From contig NC_069661.1 of NCBI RefSeq assembly GCF_027244095.1, positions 188,932,501-188,996,500 on the forward strand: DNA of 64,000 nucleotides. The letters are read 5' to 3'. The notes below the pieces were generated by a model. It was not told the DNA's origin, ran no database searches, and was given only the letters and a program-made list of their open reading frames with translations. Positions 44,751-56,086 of the stretch are shown piece after piece; within the stretch, counting starts at the first letter, position 1; each line of letters begins with the position of its first letter. This DNA is from Hemicordylus capensis (Eukaryota > Chordata > Lepidosauria > Squamata > Cordylidae). The position numbers were made by a program, and so were the translations under genes.

Positions 44751-45086
44751 CTCTGCATGTGTTACAGTAACTGCTCATATGGTAAGAAAGGTAACCTAAC
44801 CTACAGCTAACAAAGAATTTCTTTTTTAAAAATTAGAATAAATTTAATCAATATTATCACTATTAGTGATCATTCAAATACAAATCAACGATTAGTTTGT
44901 TCTTTTTAAAAATTTCAGGCCTTTGTTGATGTACTGCAAATGAATTACATTGATGTGTTTTGTGTAGGCATGTTAGGAAGAAGTTATGTGGGCTGTTAAT
45001 TTTTGTAGACTTCTTTGTAAGGCTGGGTTCCCAGAGATCTGTGGTGTTGCAGAGAGGGGAGAGAGCATATGATGGGGATAATTTTG

Positions 45087-45137
<51 letters not shown>

Positions 45138-45411
45138 CATTTTTATATCTCTAGGCAGTGTACAAAATTTAAAACATTTAGAAGTCACACATTAAAATAC
45201 ATGACAATAAAAATAATAGAATAAAATTATTAAAACAAGTTTTTAGAACTATTAAATTAGAGAAGAAAAAAGAGTTAACAGAGAATGAGTGGGGAAAAAC
45301 ATTGAATTACAATTGTAACAAAGACACTCCTACCATACCTAATGTAACAACGTGGCCATCTTGAGTTAGTAACATTATAAAATGGTCCTCCGCATTATTT
45401 GTGTTATGAAT
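44751..45411. repeat. AT-rich DNA with (TATC)n and a LINE-type tail
   Basis: A (CTAT)n tract covers 45087-45137. It adjoins CATTTTTATATCTCTAGGCA, GTGTACAAAATTTAAAACAT and an A-rich run to 45240, a LINE-like 3' tail in reverse orientation. The tetranucleotide probably grew from that tail. Confidence 0.55.
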
Positions 45412-45712
45412 CATAGGAACATAGGAAACTGCCATATACTGAGTCAGACCATTGGTCTATCTAGCTCAGTATTGTCTTCACAGACTGGCAGCAGCTTCTC
45501 CAAGGTTGCAGGCAGGAATCTCTCTCAACCCTATCTTGGAGAAGCCAGGGAGGGAACTTGAAACCTTCTGCTCTTCTCAAAGCGGCTTCATCCCCTGAGG
45601 GGAGTCTCTTGCAGTGCTCACACATCAAGTCTCCCATTCATATGCAACCAGGGCAGACCCTGCTTAGCTATGGGGACAAGCCATGCTTGCTACCACACGA
45701 CCAGCTCTCCAA
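45412..45712 (-). repeat. 5S-tRNA chimeric SINE (CR1-tailed)
   Basis: Reverse complement has GAGAGCTGGTCGTGTGGTAG, GCTAAGCAGGGTCTGCCCTG, ATATGAATGGGAGACTTGAT, GAAGGTTTCAAGTTCCCTCC and the end CAGTATATGGCAGTTTCCTA. Full length. Confidence 0.9.
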
Positions 45713-45756
45713 TAGTTATAACCCACTCAAAAACAATACATTGCAGTCTTCCAATA

Positions 45757-46140
45757 TTGCCATAGGCGGAACGGGGGGGGGGGGGGCAGGCAGGACACAT
45801 GCCCTAGGCGCCACTGAGGTGGGGGTGCCATGCCAGTTCCTGCCACCCCCACCCCATTGCCCACCTGCCCAGCCCCAGGGCCCCTCAGCCACTTGCCTCC
45901 AGCTCCAGCCAAGGATCGGGGAGGCCTAGGATCGGAGCAGCCTGCAAACTGCAGAGCTCTTCTCTCCCCGCCTCTCAGCTGATAGGTGGGTGGGCGGGGC
46001 TTCCAGAGAGGCCTCCGAGTAGGCCTCCCTGAAGCCTGAACTCGGCAGGCCCCAGCAAGCCAGGAAGGAGGCTGGCAGAGCTCCCTGCAGCAGACCCTCC
46101 CTGCAGCAGACCAGACTATCCAGAACAGCTATTGCTAGGT
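45757..46140. mobile_element. Possible hAT-like element, left end
   Basis: CATAGGCGGAACGGGG, a G14 run and CAGGCAGGACACATGCCCTA followed by GGCGCCACTGAGGTGGGG resemble the start of the element at 43801. The right end is not found. The remainder is GC-rich and forms a 123-codon chance frame. Confidence 0.4.
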
Positions 46141-46211
46141 AGGCTGTGAATTCCTTTTTGTGGTTACCCCCATATATAGGGATCTGCTTGCCATAGGGCT
46201 TTGATATGTGG

Positions 46212-46378
46212 CAGGGGCGTAACTACCATTAGGCAAGGGGAGGCGGCTGCCTGGGGGCCCCCATGCCTCGAGGGCCCCCCCAGAGGCAAGTCACATGTGA
46301 AGTGAGTGTGTGTGCATCAGCAAGGGGCCCATTTAAAATTTTTGTCTCTGGGCCCACTCCAGCCTCGTTACACCCCTG
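46212..46378. mobile_element. hAT-like MITE, CAGGGGYGTA family, 167 bp
   Basis: It starts CAGGGGCGTAACTACCATTA and ends CAGCCTCGTTACACCCCTG. The flanks ATATGTGG and ATATGGGG match at 7/8. The interior (GGCGGCTGCCTGGGGGCCCC, CAGAGGCAAGTCACATG) is a short version of the 25662 family. Confidence 0.85.
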
Positions 46379-46539
46379 ATATGGGGGGTGGGGCGAGACT
46401 GAGAAGTCTCTGAATATTTAATTTAAAACAGACTGAAAAATGTGCTGGCTTTAAAAACAAAAACTATCTAAGGCCTATAAGTGGCTTGTTTCATGTCAGA
46501 AAATTACAAAAACTTCTGGAACAAGTATTTATTTATTCA

Positions 46540-47219
46540 CTAGTGTTTTTAAGCCCGTTAAAATAACGGGGGCTAGTAGGGATATGATCTGCTGCCGCCA
46601 TTTCTTTCGTTTGTGGGTCCGGTCCGGTCTTGCCACCGTGGTTTTTTGTTTTTTTCCCCCTCGGCCGGACTGGTCCCACCCCCGTCGTCTCTCCTCACCC
46701 CCTGGCCTGGCTGGTCCTGCCGGCATCGTTTCTCTTCTTCCCGGGTCGGACCCAGTCCTGCCGCCGCTGCCTCTCCCCTCCCCACGGCAGGGCCGGATCC
46801 TTTGCCACCACCTCTCCCTTCCCCGCAGCCGGGCCGGACCCGCCACCTCTCCTCTCCCCGTGGCCGGTCTCGGCACTGCTGCCTTGGATGTTCCCGCGGC
46901 AGGGCCGCCGGACCCGCCGCCGTTGTTCCCTTCCCCGCGGCCGGGCTGGATCCGCCACCGCCACCTCTCCCCTCCCTGTGGTCGTTCTCGCCACTGCTGG
47001 CTCGGATCTCCCCGCGGCAGGGCCGTTTCGGCAGCCGCTGCCTTCGCCCTCCCCGCAGTCTGACCTGTCCCGGGCCGTTGCCTCCGGCCTTCCTGCGGCC
47101 AACATGGCTGCCGTGTCTCTGCGGCCGTATCTTTCTTGGCTGTTCTGGGCATGCGCGGAGCCGAGAAAGACACGGGCGCAGAGACACGGGCGCACACCTA
47201 ACCATTTTATTATAGCGGA
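46540..47219 (-). mobile_element. Non-autonomous Helitron, 680 bp
   Basis: On the minus strand the element begins TCCGCTATAATAAAATGGTT directly after a host A (47220). It ends with a perfect 7-bp-stem hairpin CCCGTTATTTTAACGGG, ten bases, then CTAG and a host T (46539). These are the defining Helitron features: 5' TC, a 3' hairpin about 10 nt from CTRR, and insertion between A and T. The interior is very GC- and CpG-rich and lacks Rep/helicase. Overlapping 159-274-codon frames are composition artefacts. Confidence 0.88.
46700..47080. repeat. GC-rich degenerate minisatellite in the Helitron
   Basis: Loose repeats of a 50-60 bp unit of the form CCGCCACCTCTCCCCTCCCC then GCGGCCGGGCCGGA recur about six to eight times. 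The CpG density is high compared with all surrounding DNA. Confidence 0.6.
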
Positions 47220-49426
47220 TTCATTCTTTCATTCATTTATAAATGCACTTATGTTCAAGTTGTTTTGCAACCCAGAAGGTCTAAGTGAGAACTGTGAAGC
47301 ATGTGTTGTGCTTTTATTTTATTTTATTTTTCTTGTGTGTGAACTGCTCTCCAATAACTTGCAGAGACTTCAGGGTAAATCTGGCCAACATGTGAATGCA
47401 GCACCTCCATTCCAGAGGAGATGTGTGTTGAAGCGCTTTAAAAGCCTCGTGTGAGAAACCTCCTGGAATCAAACTTTACTGAATTTGTTCAGAATTCTGA
47501 GAAAACAAACACAGGCTCACCCTGCATGGTTGAAAGTCTCCTTTGCTAATCTGCAGCGAGGGGCCCATTTTAATAATTAGCGTTGCTAGTGTGTTCTAGG
47601 CATTAAAAGTAGCACAAATATATAGTACGCAATGTATATCACTATATACTGTGAAGTGTGCATATGTGTATTCAGTGAAATGTATTTCCAGGCAGCATAC
47701 TTATTTTGAAATATCAGACTTAAATCCTTGGGGGCCTGCGATGTGTGGAGGCCCTGGACTTTGAGGGGCTGGGGGCCCATTTTAAAATCTCATCTTGGCC
47801 CAATCCAACCTTGCTATGCCCCTGGCGGTCACTACACATGGGTTTCTGCACAACACCTGCACAGAAGAAACTTCCATGTAGAAAATGTGTCTCTTGTAAA
47901 TTGACCCTGAATTTTCCATCCATGACTGGGATATTTGAGAGTTAGAGTCAATAATAAAAGAACAGCACACTGCTTGTGACAGGAAGGGGCAAATTACAAT
48001 GATTTCTTAGTCTGGTAGGGGCTGGTTTTGGCCCTGGCAGAACTTGGCTGTCTGCTCCTGTTGCAAATGCCTCTATCTAGTGTGGCAAACTAATGTATGC
48101 TCCTCCCTCTTGGTGTCAAAGTAAGCACTGGTGTGGTGAATGCACATACTGTATACCCCATCATGAGCCAACAGTCATCATAAGACAAAGGCTGGCAGGA
48201 ATCATTCACTGGTTTATAGACCCCCCCACCACCACCACCTTCTTCCCCTATTTTGCTAGTGGCTATTTGGGCAGGTGATCCTCTAGGACAAAGTCATGTT
48301 TTTTTTAAAAAAGAATGAGATGAGACAGAGAAAATGACACTTGGAATCCTCGCATAACTCCTGACTGTTGTTCTAAGTCTTTTACAGAGATGGCTCATGT
48401 TTTCAGGTTTTGATCAACAATCATGTCTAGATGGTACAGTGTTCCTTTTAACAAGGATTTCCAGATATTGTTGACTACAAGTCCCATCATTCCTGTTTGG
48501 ACAGGGGCGCAATTTCAGTGCTTGCCCTAGGCGCTATTTTCCCTAGTTACGCCTCTGAATATTGCATGCTGTTGACAGGGCAATCATATGCTCAACATAA
48601 GCAACAGTTCTCCATAGCAGGCAGTGACCATAGATGTGTCTACAATACATACTATAGCTTAAATGTGGCCTGAGTTGATTTGTGGGCCTGCTGCTGTATT
48701 AATAACACGTTCATCCTCTTTTAAAACCATTGCCAATGTATACATGAATTCTCTTTTTATGCCATGGTGCTCCTTGACAGAACCAAGTATAATAAATATT
48801 CGAATGAAAACACATCATACTAAACAAACCTAGTCTCTGGCAAAGTAATTGGCGTAGTATGTATTACTTAGAATGCAATAGTCTAGTAGGATTAGATCAA
48901 AGTTTTATTTTTTCATCTTGTCCAGCACAACATTATTACAGTTCTTATGAAATGTAGATAAGAAGAAACTATTAGGCCCTTGGTTGGAAGAATAAATCGA
49001 ATGAAATCAAATTACAAAGTTATTTAATTACATTTCACAAGGGTCAGAGTCAGGGCTAGGATTAGTCCTGTCCTGTCTTTTCGTTAGTGAATTGGCTTCT
49101 ATTTGCCATATTCCTTTGAAGATGCAAAACAGGGAGTGATTACAAACACTCTAGTGAGTCGACTAAAAATTAAAAATAATTTTCATAAATGGGTGAACTG
49201 GGCAGATAGCAACAAAATGAAATTACAAAAGAACCGTGACATGCGCTAGAAAATAAGAAGATGCATGCTTATCATGAAGGATAATTGGCTGAGAAGGAGC
49301 ACATGCAAAGAAGGCTGAACTGTAGCTAATATCAAAAAGAACATTGATGTCGAGTCTGGAAGCCATTCTCCTGGTCATGGGTAAAACCTGAAAACTCTGT
49401 GAGAGATTTGGACAAGCTGGGAAACA
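47220..49426. other. Mostly unique DNA with two hAT-like end fragments
   Basis: About 47715-47824 ends CCAACCTTGCTATGCCCCTG, the right end of the 25662-type MITE. About 48504-48558 (GCAATTTCAGTGCTTGCCCT, CTAGTTACGCCTCTG) is the right end of the 43801-type element. The rest shows no gene. Confidence 0.5.
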
Positions 49427-51057
49427 TCTAATTTTCGTAGACGTGCTTCTGTGGGGATGCGTCCCGGCAACCCAGCAGATGGGATGGGCAGCGGAGGTGC
49501 CGGATTGGCTGGGCGGCGGGAGCTCATGCGCGGCAGGAGGCCGTTGAGCTGACCTGCTATGGGTGGAAATGGCGGCGGCCATGGCGAGGAGGCGGCGGCG
49601 GCCCCGGTTGCATGTGAGCTCCCACCACCCAGCCAATCCAGCTGCTTATTGGCCCGGCTGCTGTGAGGAGGCAGTGGCAGCCACAGGCCTAGACTGGCCG
49701 CGGTTGCGACCATTGCAGCCGCGGCCTGGGCTGGGAGGAGGCAGGAGGCAGCGGGATAGACTGGCCCTGGCAGCGCAGGCAGGGGTGAGTGGGGAACGGG
49801 CGGTAACAGTGGCGGCAGGGCCCTTTTTGGCCGCCCGCCGCCCGGTGAGGCTCTGTGGGGGGAGGGGGAGGGGGGAGGAATGGAAGGGGGAGGGCTAGAG
49901 GGCATGGGGCTGGAGGGAGGGGGTGAGAGAAACATAAGAACAGCCCTGCTGGATAAGGCCCAAGTCCTATCTAGTCCAGCATCCAGTTTCGCACAGTGGC
50001 CCACCAGATGACGCTGGAAGCCTACAGGCAGGAGTTGAGGGTGTGCCCTCTCACCTGCCATTACTCCGCTGCAACTGGTACTCAGACCCATCCTGCCTTT
50101 GAGGCTGGAGGTGGCCCACAGCCCTCCGACTAGTAGCCATTGATAGACCTCTCCTCCATGAAGTCATCCAAACCCCTCTTAAAGCCATCCAGGTTGTTGG
50201 CCGTCACCACATCCTGTGGCAGAGAGTTCCACAAGTGGATCACGCGTTGTGTGAAAAAGTACTTCCGTTTGTTGGTCCTAGACCTCCTGGCAATCAATTT
50301 CATGGAGTGACCCCTGGTTCTAGTGTTGTGTGAGAGGGAAAAGAATTTCTTTCTCTCCACTTTCTCCACACCATGCATGATTTTATAGACCTCTATCATG
50401 TCTCCCCGCAGTCGTCTTTTTTCTAAGCTAAAAAGCCCCAGGTGTTGTAGTCTTGCCTCATAAGAAAGGTGCTCTAGGCCCCTGATCATCTTGGTTGCCC
50501 TCTTCTGTACCTTCTCCAGTTCAACAATGTCCTTTTTAAGATGTGGTGACCAGAATTGTACGCAGTACTCCAAGTGTGGTCGCACCATAGTTTTGTATAA
50601 GGGTATTATAATGTTAGCCGTTTTATTTCCAATCCCCTTTCTAATGATCCCTAACATTGAACTGGCCTTTTTAACAGCTGCCACACATTGAGTCGACACT
50701 TTCAACGAGCTGTCCCCCACAACCCCAAGATCCCTCTCCTGGTCCATCACCGACAGCTCGGATCCCATCAGTATATACTTGAAGTTGGGGTTTTTCGTCC
50801 CAATATGCATCACTTTACACTTGCTAACACTGAACCTCATTTGCCATTTTATCGCCCACTCCCCCAGTTTGGAGAGATTCTTTTGGAGCTGCTCACAATC
50901 CGTTTTGGATTTCACTACCCGGAAGAGTTTGGTATCATCTGCAAATTTGGCCACATCGCTGCTTACCCCTGAGAGAGGAGAGACTGGGGCCGGAGGGAGA
51001 GGAAGGGGGAAACATCCATCCCCAAAGCGCACAGATACTCTGTGCGGGGTCAGCTAG
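49427..51057 (+). mobile_element. Second Helitron, interrupted by CR1
   Basis: The 3' end is clear: hairpin CGCACAGA-TAC-TCTGTGCG (51028-51046), seven bases, then CTAG (51054-51057) and a host T. The 5' end is placed at TCTAATTTTCGTAGACGTGC after an A (49426), which is plausible but not proven. Without the CR1 it is about 585 bp. Inside, GGATTGGCTGGGCGGCGGGA (49491) and CCCACCACCCAGCCAATCC (about 49620) form a 30-bp imperfect inverted repeat. The first half is CpG-rich. Confidence 0.7.
49931..50969 (-). mobile_element. CR1 LINE, 5'-truncated
   Basis: The minus strand encodes the ORF2 C-terminal region without a stop until the natural end: [73 protein letters not shown] and FMEERSINGY (stop at about 50130). 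The FADD is the reverse-transcriptase catalytic motif. The 3' UTR ends CAGGGCTGTTCTTATGTT. TGAGAGA occurs on both sides (49924-49930, 50970-50976), a possible 7-bp target duplication in Helitron sequence. The intact frame marks it as young. Confidence 0.9.
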
Positions 51058-51535
51058 TTTAAAAGAAAACTACAAAGATGAACAAGTCTCTGAAAGGAAA
51101 AGCCATTGAGATTTCCAGGCTAAAGAGGTGGAATATGTTTAGCCTAGAGAAAAAAGAACTGGGGAGAGATGTGTGTGGACATGTGTGTGCAGGTTGGCAA
51201 TCTGCAAATGCGACAACAAAAAGATAAATAATGTGTACTGGGATCTCTAAGATCAAGCCAACAAGAAATAAGTTCCCCACCAAATTATACACTAACTATG
51301 GAATAAAAAATAAGCAACAACTTGATCCAGTAGAATTCTATAATCAAGGCAGGGTACCGTATTTACTATCTAAGAAAAGACAAAACATGAACGACTGGAA
51401 ATCATAGCAATGAAACTAAATATGTAGCATCGGAGAAATTGTGAAGTCCATTGTGTGGAGAGTGATGTAATCTGAAACAAACAAGTCCACACACCCACAA
51501 CGGTGACCTCCATTTCAAAGTTGATCTTTCTCAAG
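51058..51535. other. AT-rich DNA, nothing identified
   Basis: No gene or repeat recognised. Confidence 0.4.
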
Positions 51536-51747
51536 TGGTAAAGTTATGCCGTTGAGTTGGTATCAACTCCTGGCGACCACCAGGAGCCATGCTGTTTTCT
51601 TTGGTAGAATACAGGAGGGGTTTATCATTGCTATCTCCCATGCAGTGTGAGATGATGCCTTTCAGCATCTTCCTATATTGCTGCTGCCAGATATAGGTGT
51701 TTCCCACAGTCTGGGAAACATACCAGAGAGTATTCGAAACAGCAACC
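51536..51747 (-). repeat. tRNA-derived SINE (GTCGA-tail type)
   Basis: GTATCAACTCCTGGCGACCA, TTTGGTAGAATACAGGAGGG, CTCCCATGCAGTGTGAGATG and GCAGCATCTTCC-type text follow, in reverse, the plus-strand copy at 55155. The tRNA head beyond its B-box region is lost. Confidence 0.8.
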
Positions 51748-52069
51748 AGGATGTCTGAACCAGAGCATAGACTGTTGCCGGTCGGATGCATCTTCATGAA
51801 GTACCCTAGCCAAAGAATAATTCCCATTCCCTTTATTTATAAGATAATAGGTGTTATAGATAGTAGATCAGAAATGAATTACTGTTCTCTTCTTTTCCCT
51901 TTCTTTCTTTTTTTTACAGGCCCTGGGTATCAAGTTATTTCACAAACATCCCTATGTATATCTACTGCCAGCCAATACGTAAATGCTGAAAAACAGGAAT
52001 AAATGAGCTAATGGTACTTGGAAAGTAGCTGAACATAACATTAATATTTAAATCTTTTTTGCATTGTTC
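51748..52069. other. Nothing identified
   Basis: A T8 run near 51910 precedes ACAGGCCC and looks like a splice acceptor, but no coherent exon follows. Confidence 0.3.
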
Positions 52070-52226
52070 TTCTAACCTACCTCACAGGGTTGTTGTGAGG
52101 ATTAAAATAATCATGTACACCATTCTGGGCTCCTTGGAGGAAGAGTGGGATATAAATGTATGTATGTATGTATGTATGTATGTATGTATGTATGTATAAA
52201 TAAATTAGAAAGAAAGAAAGAAAGAA
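52070..52226 (+). repeat. Sauria-type SINE 3' half with (TATG)n(GAAA)n tail
   Basis: CACAGGGTTGTTGTGAGGAT and GGGCTCCTTGGAGGAAGAGT followed by GGGATATAAATG are the SINE 3' part. A tract of about nine TATG units (52160-52197) and a short GAAA run follow. Confidence 0.9.
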
Positions 52227-53562
52227 ACTTTGGAGACTGTGCATGTGACCATCCAAGAATATAGAAATTGACCAGAGATCTATTAAGTTAACAGCTTTAA
52301 TTCTAGAGAATGGGCAACCAAATATTCTCAAAGAGGAGATGATCATTCTTGACATTTGTCCCAGCATCTGTTAATAAAAGGCACACTGCCGTTGAATATG
52401 CAGGTTCTACATTTAGCAATCATGGGTAACAGCCATTGAGACCTATACTACACAACTTATTCTAACCCTCTTTTATTGCCATGTAGGTCAGAGGCCATCA
52501 GCACATCTTGTAGCAATACATTTCAGAGGTTAATTATGTGACATGTGAAAAGGTTCCTTTTATTTATCCTAAACCTACAGTCAATCACTCTCATTGGATG
52601 GGCCTGAATTCTTTTGTTCTGGGAGTGAAATGTCCTCTACGCCCCCTAATAATTTTAGTGGTCCACATGATGTAGAGCATTACGTCTCCATAACACTCCA
52701 CCCCAGGACTGCTGCAAACCCATATAATGCTGGAATTGCACACACACAATTGCACAATGGTTCCACAGCAACTGTATTTTCACAATTCTGGTATTTCCGC
52801 AATGATACTCTTGTGCAACTGCATGAACGCTACTGTTACAAGCATGCGGCAGCTCCTGCAGTGCTGACAATGCCTGCAGAATGCTGCGCAGTGTGTCAAT
52901 CGCTATTCTCTTTGGAGATCCTTCTGCAGGTACCCCTCGGAGGTTAGGTGGGTGGCTACTGGAGTGAGGACCTATTCTGTAGTAGCAGTATTACTACTAC
53001 TATTAGTAGTAATAGACCTACTAACAGGCATATTAGTAGACTTATTCTACTAATAGAATAGTAGACCTATTCTAGAATAGAATAGAATAGAATAGAATAG
53101 AATAGAATAGACCTATTTCATAGCTTTATGGAACTTTTACCTCATGCTTTCTTTATTATCCTTTAGGTTCCAGGCACAAGTTCATCTTTTTCTCTTTGGG
53201 CTTCAAATAGCATTTGATTTATAATTGGTCCCCTCTTGTTATCTGCTGTTTTCTAGTGTTATTTGTTATATCTATTGTTTAAATCAACAATACTTTAAAA
53301 AGCCTTCAGTTTAAGAGGAGTGTTAAGGTGATTACCATTTTCACTCATGATCTAAAAAAAGTGTAGAAATTCCAAGTAAAGTTGGTCACTTCTGTACAAT
53401 GGAAGCAGTAAAGACAGTATAGTCTCATGAATTCTGGTAGCCTTACAAATTAGACTCCATTAACCCACACTTTGCCTTGGTCTTTCAGCTCAACAATGGG
53501 GAGAGCTACGCCCATGTAGAAATTCAACAGGTGCAGCTTAATCACTCACTTCATAGTAATGC
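52227..53562. other. Unique DNA plus (AATAG)n
   Basis: A pentanucleotide run of AATAG units lies at about 53067-53111. It is preceded by a disordered TAGTA/CTACT stretch with self-complementary parts. A 117-codon frame at 52594 has no support. Confidence 0.5.
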
Positions 53563-53764
53563 ATTAAAAAAAATATTAACATTTATATCCTGCTCTTCCT
53601 CCAAGGAGCCCAGAGTGGTGTACATAGATAAGTTTCTCCTCACAACAATCTTGTAAAGTAAGTTAGGCTGAGCGAGAAGTGACTGGCCCAGAGTCACCCA
53701 GCAAGTATCATGGCTGAATGGGTATTTGAACTTGGGTCTCCCCGGTCCTAGTCTAGCACTCTGC
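53563..53764 (-). repeat. Sauria-type tRNA SINE, 5'-truncated
   Basis: Reverse complement gives AGAGTGCTAGACTAGGACCG, the B box TTCAAATACCC, GTGACTCTGGGCCAGTCACT and CTCCTTGGAGGAAGAGCAGG. The first part of the tRNA head is missing. Confidence 0.9.
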
Positions 53765-54060
53765 ATTTGATGCATTTCTGCCTGATGCAACTCTACAAGG
53801 CACAGTGCTTTCTAAAATGTCACGTATTTTAGTCGTTGTCAACGCAGTCATTCAACAGGTCCACAATAGTTTACCATTAGTTTCCCCTTTCTTTCTTTTT
53901 CAGGGACTGTTCTATTACTGACGCAAGCACACACACACAGACACACACACAACTTTAAAAAGTTGTTTCATTTTCTCTTTGTTTTTAAAAGGATATTTCC
54001 ATTTCTCTCCCCCCAGGCTCGGACTGGCCCACAGGGCAACAGGGCATATTCCCTGACTAT

Positions 54061-54250
54061 TAAAGTTATTATTTTATTTATTTATTAGATTTCTATATCA
54101 CCCTTCCAAGAATGGCGCAGGGTGGTTTACACAGAGAATAAAAAATAAATAAGATGGATCCCTGTCCCCAAAGGGCTCGCAATCTAAAAAGAAACATAAG
54201 ATAGATACCAGCAACAGTCACTGGAGGTTAAGTTGTGAGGAATAAAATTT
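54061..54250 (-). repeat. LINE-type 3' end repeat
   Basis: TTATTTATTTATTAGATTTC, CCTTCCAAGAATGGCGCAGG, GTGGTTTACACAGAGAATAA and GTCCCCAAAGGGCTCGCAAT form a known-looking squamate repeat end in reverse orientation. It differs from the 3786 type in the middle block. Confidence 0.45.
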
Positions 54251-54404
54251 GAAAAGCAGACATGGATCCCCAAGACCAGTTAGGTCTCACCTCCCCACAT
54301 CTTTATAATGGTGTTTTGTGTTTCCCAGTGTGTGTGTGTGCGTGAACGTATGTATATACACACACACCCCAATGTCCAGACTAACAAAGCACTGGCACAA
54401 TGAA

Positions 54405-54722
54405 CAAAGCTGCTCTTGTGGTAGCATGCTTGATTGTCCCCTTTGCTAAGCAGAGTATGCCCTGGTTTGCATTTGAATGGGAGGCTACATGTGTGAGCAT
54501 TGTGAGAGAGCAGCCCCATCCCTTATGGGATGGGGCCACTCTGGGAAGGGCATCTGCATGCTTGCATGCAGAAGGTTCCAAGTTCCCTCCCTGGCATCTC
54601 CAAGATAGGGCTGAGAGAGACTCCTGCCTGCAACCTTGGAGAAGCCGCGGCCAGTGCATAGACAATACTAAGCTAGATGGACCAAAGGTCTAACTCCATA
54701 GAAGATAGCTTTCTGTGTTCCA
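54405..54722 (+). repeat. 5S-tRNA chimeric SINE, intermediate form
   Basis: The 5S head (TTTGCTAAGCAGAGTATGCC, TTTGAATGGGAGGCTACATG) is followed by GGGATGGGGCCACTCTGGGA, then by GGGCATCTGCATGCTTGCAT and GCAGAAGGTTCCAAGTTCCC. The middle of the tRNA-Ala-like unit, including its anticodon region, is still visible, though A and B boxes are decayed. The body and tail are normal. Confidence 0.85.
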
Positions 54723-54930
54723 AGGTTTTGCATCTTGTTGTGCAAGTATGTTTGCGCTAGTGCAACACTAGTCTGGAATACAAGCTTCTGCTAATTAGTG
54801 CAGCATCCTTACACTTGTGAAATATGTTTGCACATCATTTCATTAATCTGGATGTCAGTCACTGTCTGCACAGACAGACTTATATTCCACTGCAATGTAT
54901 GTGCTTTAAAGAACTGAGAAAACTACATTG
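54715..54930 (+). repeat. Local duplication, copy 1
   Basis: From the last bases of the SINE (TTTCTGTGTTCC) through GCATCTTGTTGTGCAAGTAT, GTGCAACACTAGTCTGGAAT and CTGCACAGACAGACTTATAT to AACTGAGAAAACTA, this segment is about 95% identical to 57292-57510. Both copies are in the same direction. Confidence 0.85.
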
Positions 54931-55154
54931 AACTTAGTCCAGTTCTGTTAATACTGTATTTCAAATGAAACTGACATTTGTCTGTGGTAATAGTGATAGT
55001 GTAAAGCATGGTGAGTTGGTCTTTGGATCAGTAGATATGTATTCTGCTACATGGTTACATCAAGACCATAGTTGATCATACATCAAAATAAATTATAATT
55101 CATCAAGACCATAAATTACAATATACAATGCATATATATATATATATACACACA

Positions 55155-55372
55155 CGTCACCTTAAGTGGAGCAGAGGGAAATGCTTGACTAACAAGCAGA
55201 AGGTTGCCAGTTTGAATCCCTGCTGGTACTATATCGGGCAGCAGCGATATAGGAAGATGCTGAAACGCATCATCTCATACTGCATGGGAGGAGGCAATGG
55301 TAAACCCCTCCTGTATTCTACCAAAGAAAACCTGGGAGCCAGGAGTCGAAATCGACTTGACGCCACACTTTA
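55155..55372 (+). repeat. tRNA-derived SINE (GTCGA-tail type), full length
   Basis: A tRNA-like head (ATGCTTGACTAACAAGCAGA, then the B box GTTTGAATCCC) precedes GGGCAGCAGCGATATAGGAA, CATCATCTCATACTGCATGG, GGTAAACCCCTCCTGTATTC and the tail AGGAGTCGAAATCGACTTGA with GCCACACTTTACCTTAC. A (CTTA)n and a (CA)n tract (55396-55416) follow. AAC sits where a tRNA-Val anticodon would be, but parentage is uncertain. Confidence 0.85.
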
Positions 55373-55416
55373 CCTTACTTACTTACTAACTATCTACACA
55401 CACACACACACACACA

Positions 55417-56070
55417 TACACATATGATTTAACATGTTTGAAGTCCTTTGCTACCAGCAGCTTACTAAAAATTATATTTTCATTAAATCTGTAAGAAACC
55501 CAATATATAATGAACTGAATATATTGAGGTTTTTCAATTTTAAGAAGGTTAGTTACATTTTCTTTTCCAAGTATAATTCAGTTACAATTGCCTGGCAAAA
55601 TCTTGTTTATTAAAATGTGCTTGTAAAATCTACTAGATATGTCAGTGGTCCACAATTCTTATATATCCTGGTCAAGTGATTATTTTTGTTAGCAATATGA
55701 TAAAATAAAATAATTAGCACCATTTCAAGTGCGTGTACTGCTAGTTTTAAAAACTCTGGAAATGCTAGCATCTTAATCTTTTTAAAATCATTTTTACATT
55801 CTTTCCCTCCTATAGCAAATGCATCAAGCATCAGTAGATCTCACAATACTATGTAATATTTGGCAATTCTTTTATGTGAATAATTTACAACACTATGATG
55901 CACATGGATTTCCATTGTGAAATATTTGAGAAAAAATGTATCATGGGAATTCATTCTGGATCAGAAATCTTGAATAAGGACTGAATAGAACTGCTCTTGG
56001 ACACCTGTCCCAAATGACTGGCACTCTTACATATCACCCTCTGACTGGGCTCCATTTTAATAGGCAGGTG
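55417..56070. other. AT-rich DNA, nothing identified
   Basis: No gene or repeat recognised. Confidence 0.4.
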
Positions 56071-56086
56071 GAAAGTGGTCATGATA

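Noticed and set aside
45087-45137. CRISPR-like or regular spaced repeat
   Set aside because: It is a plain (CTAT)n microsatellite without spacers.
46529-47454. Overlapping Pro/Arg/Ala-rich open frames of 159-274 codons on both strands
   Set aside because: They lie in the CpG-rich Helitron cargo, occur in several frames on both strands at once and show no protein family. Low stop density is due to GC content.
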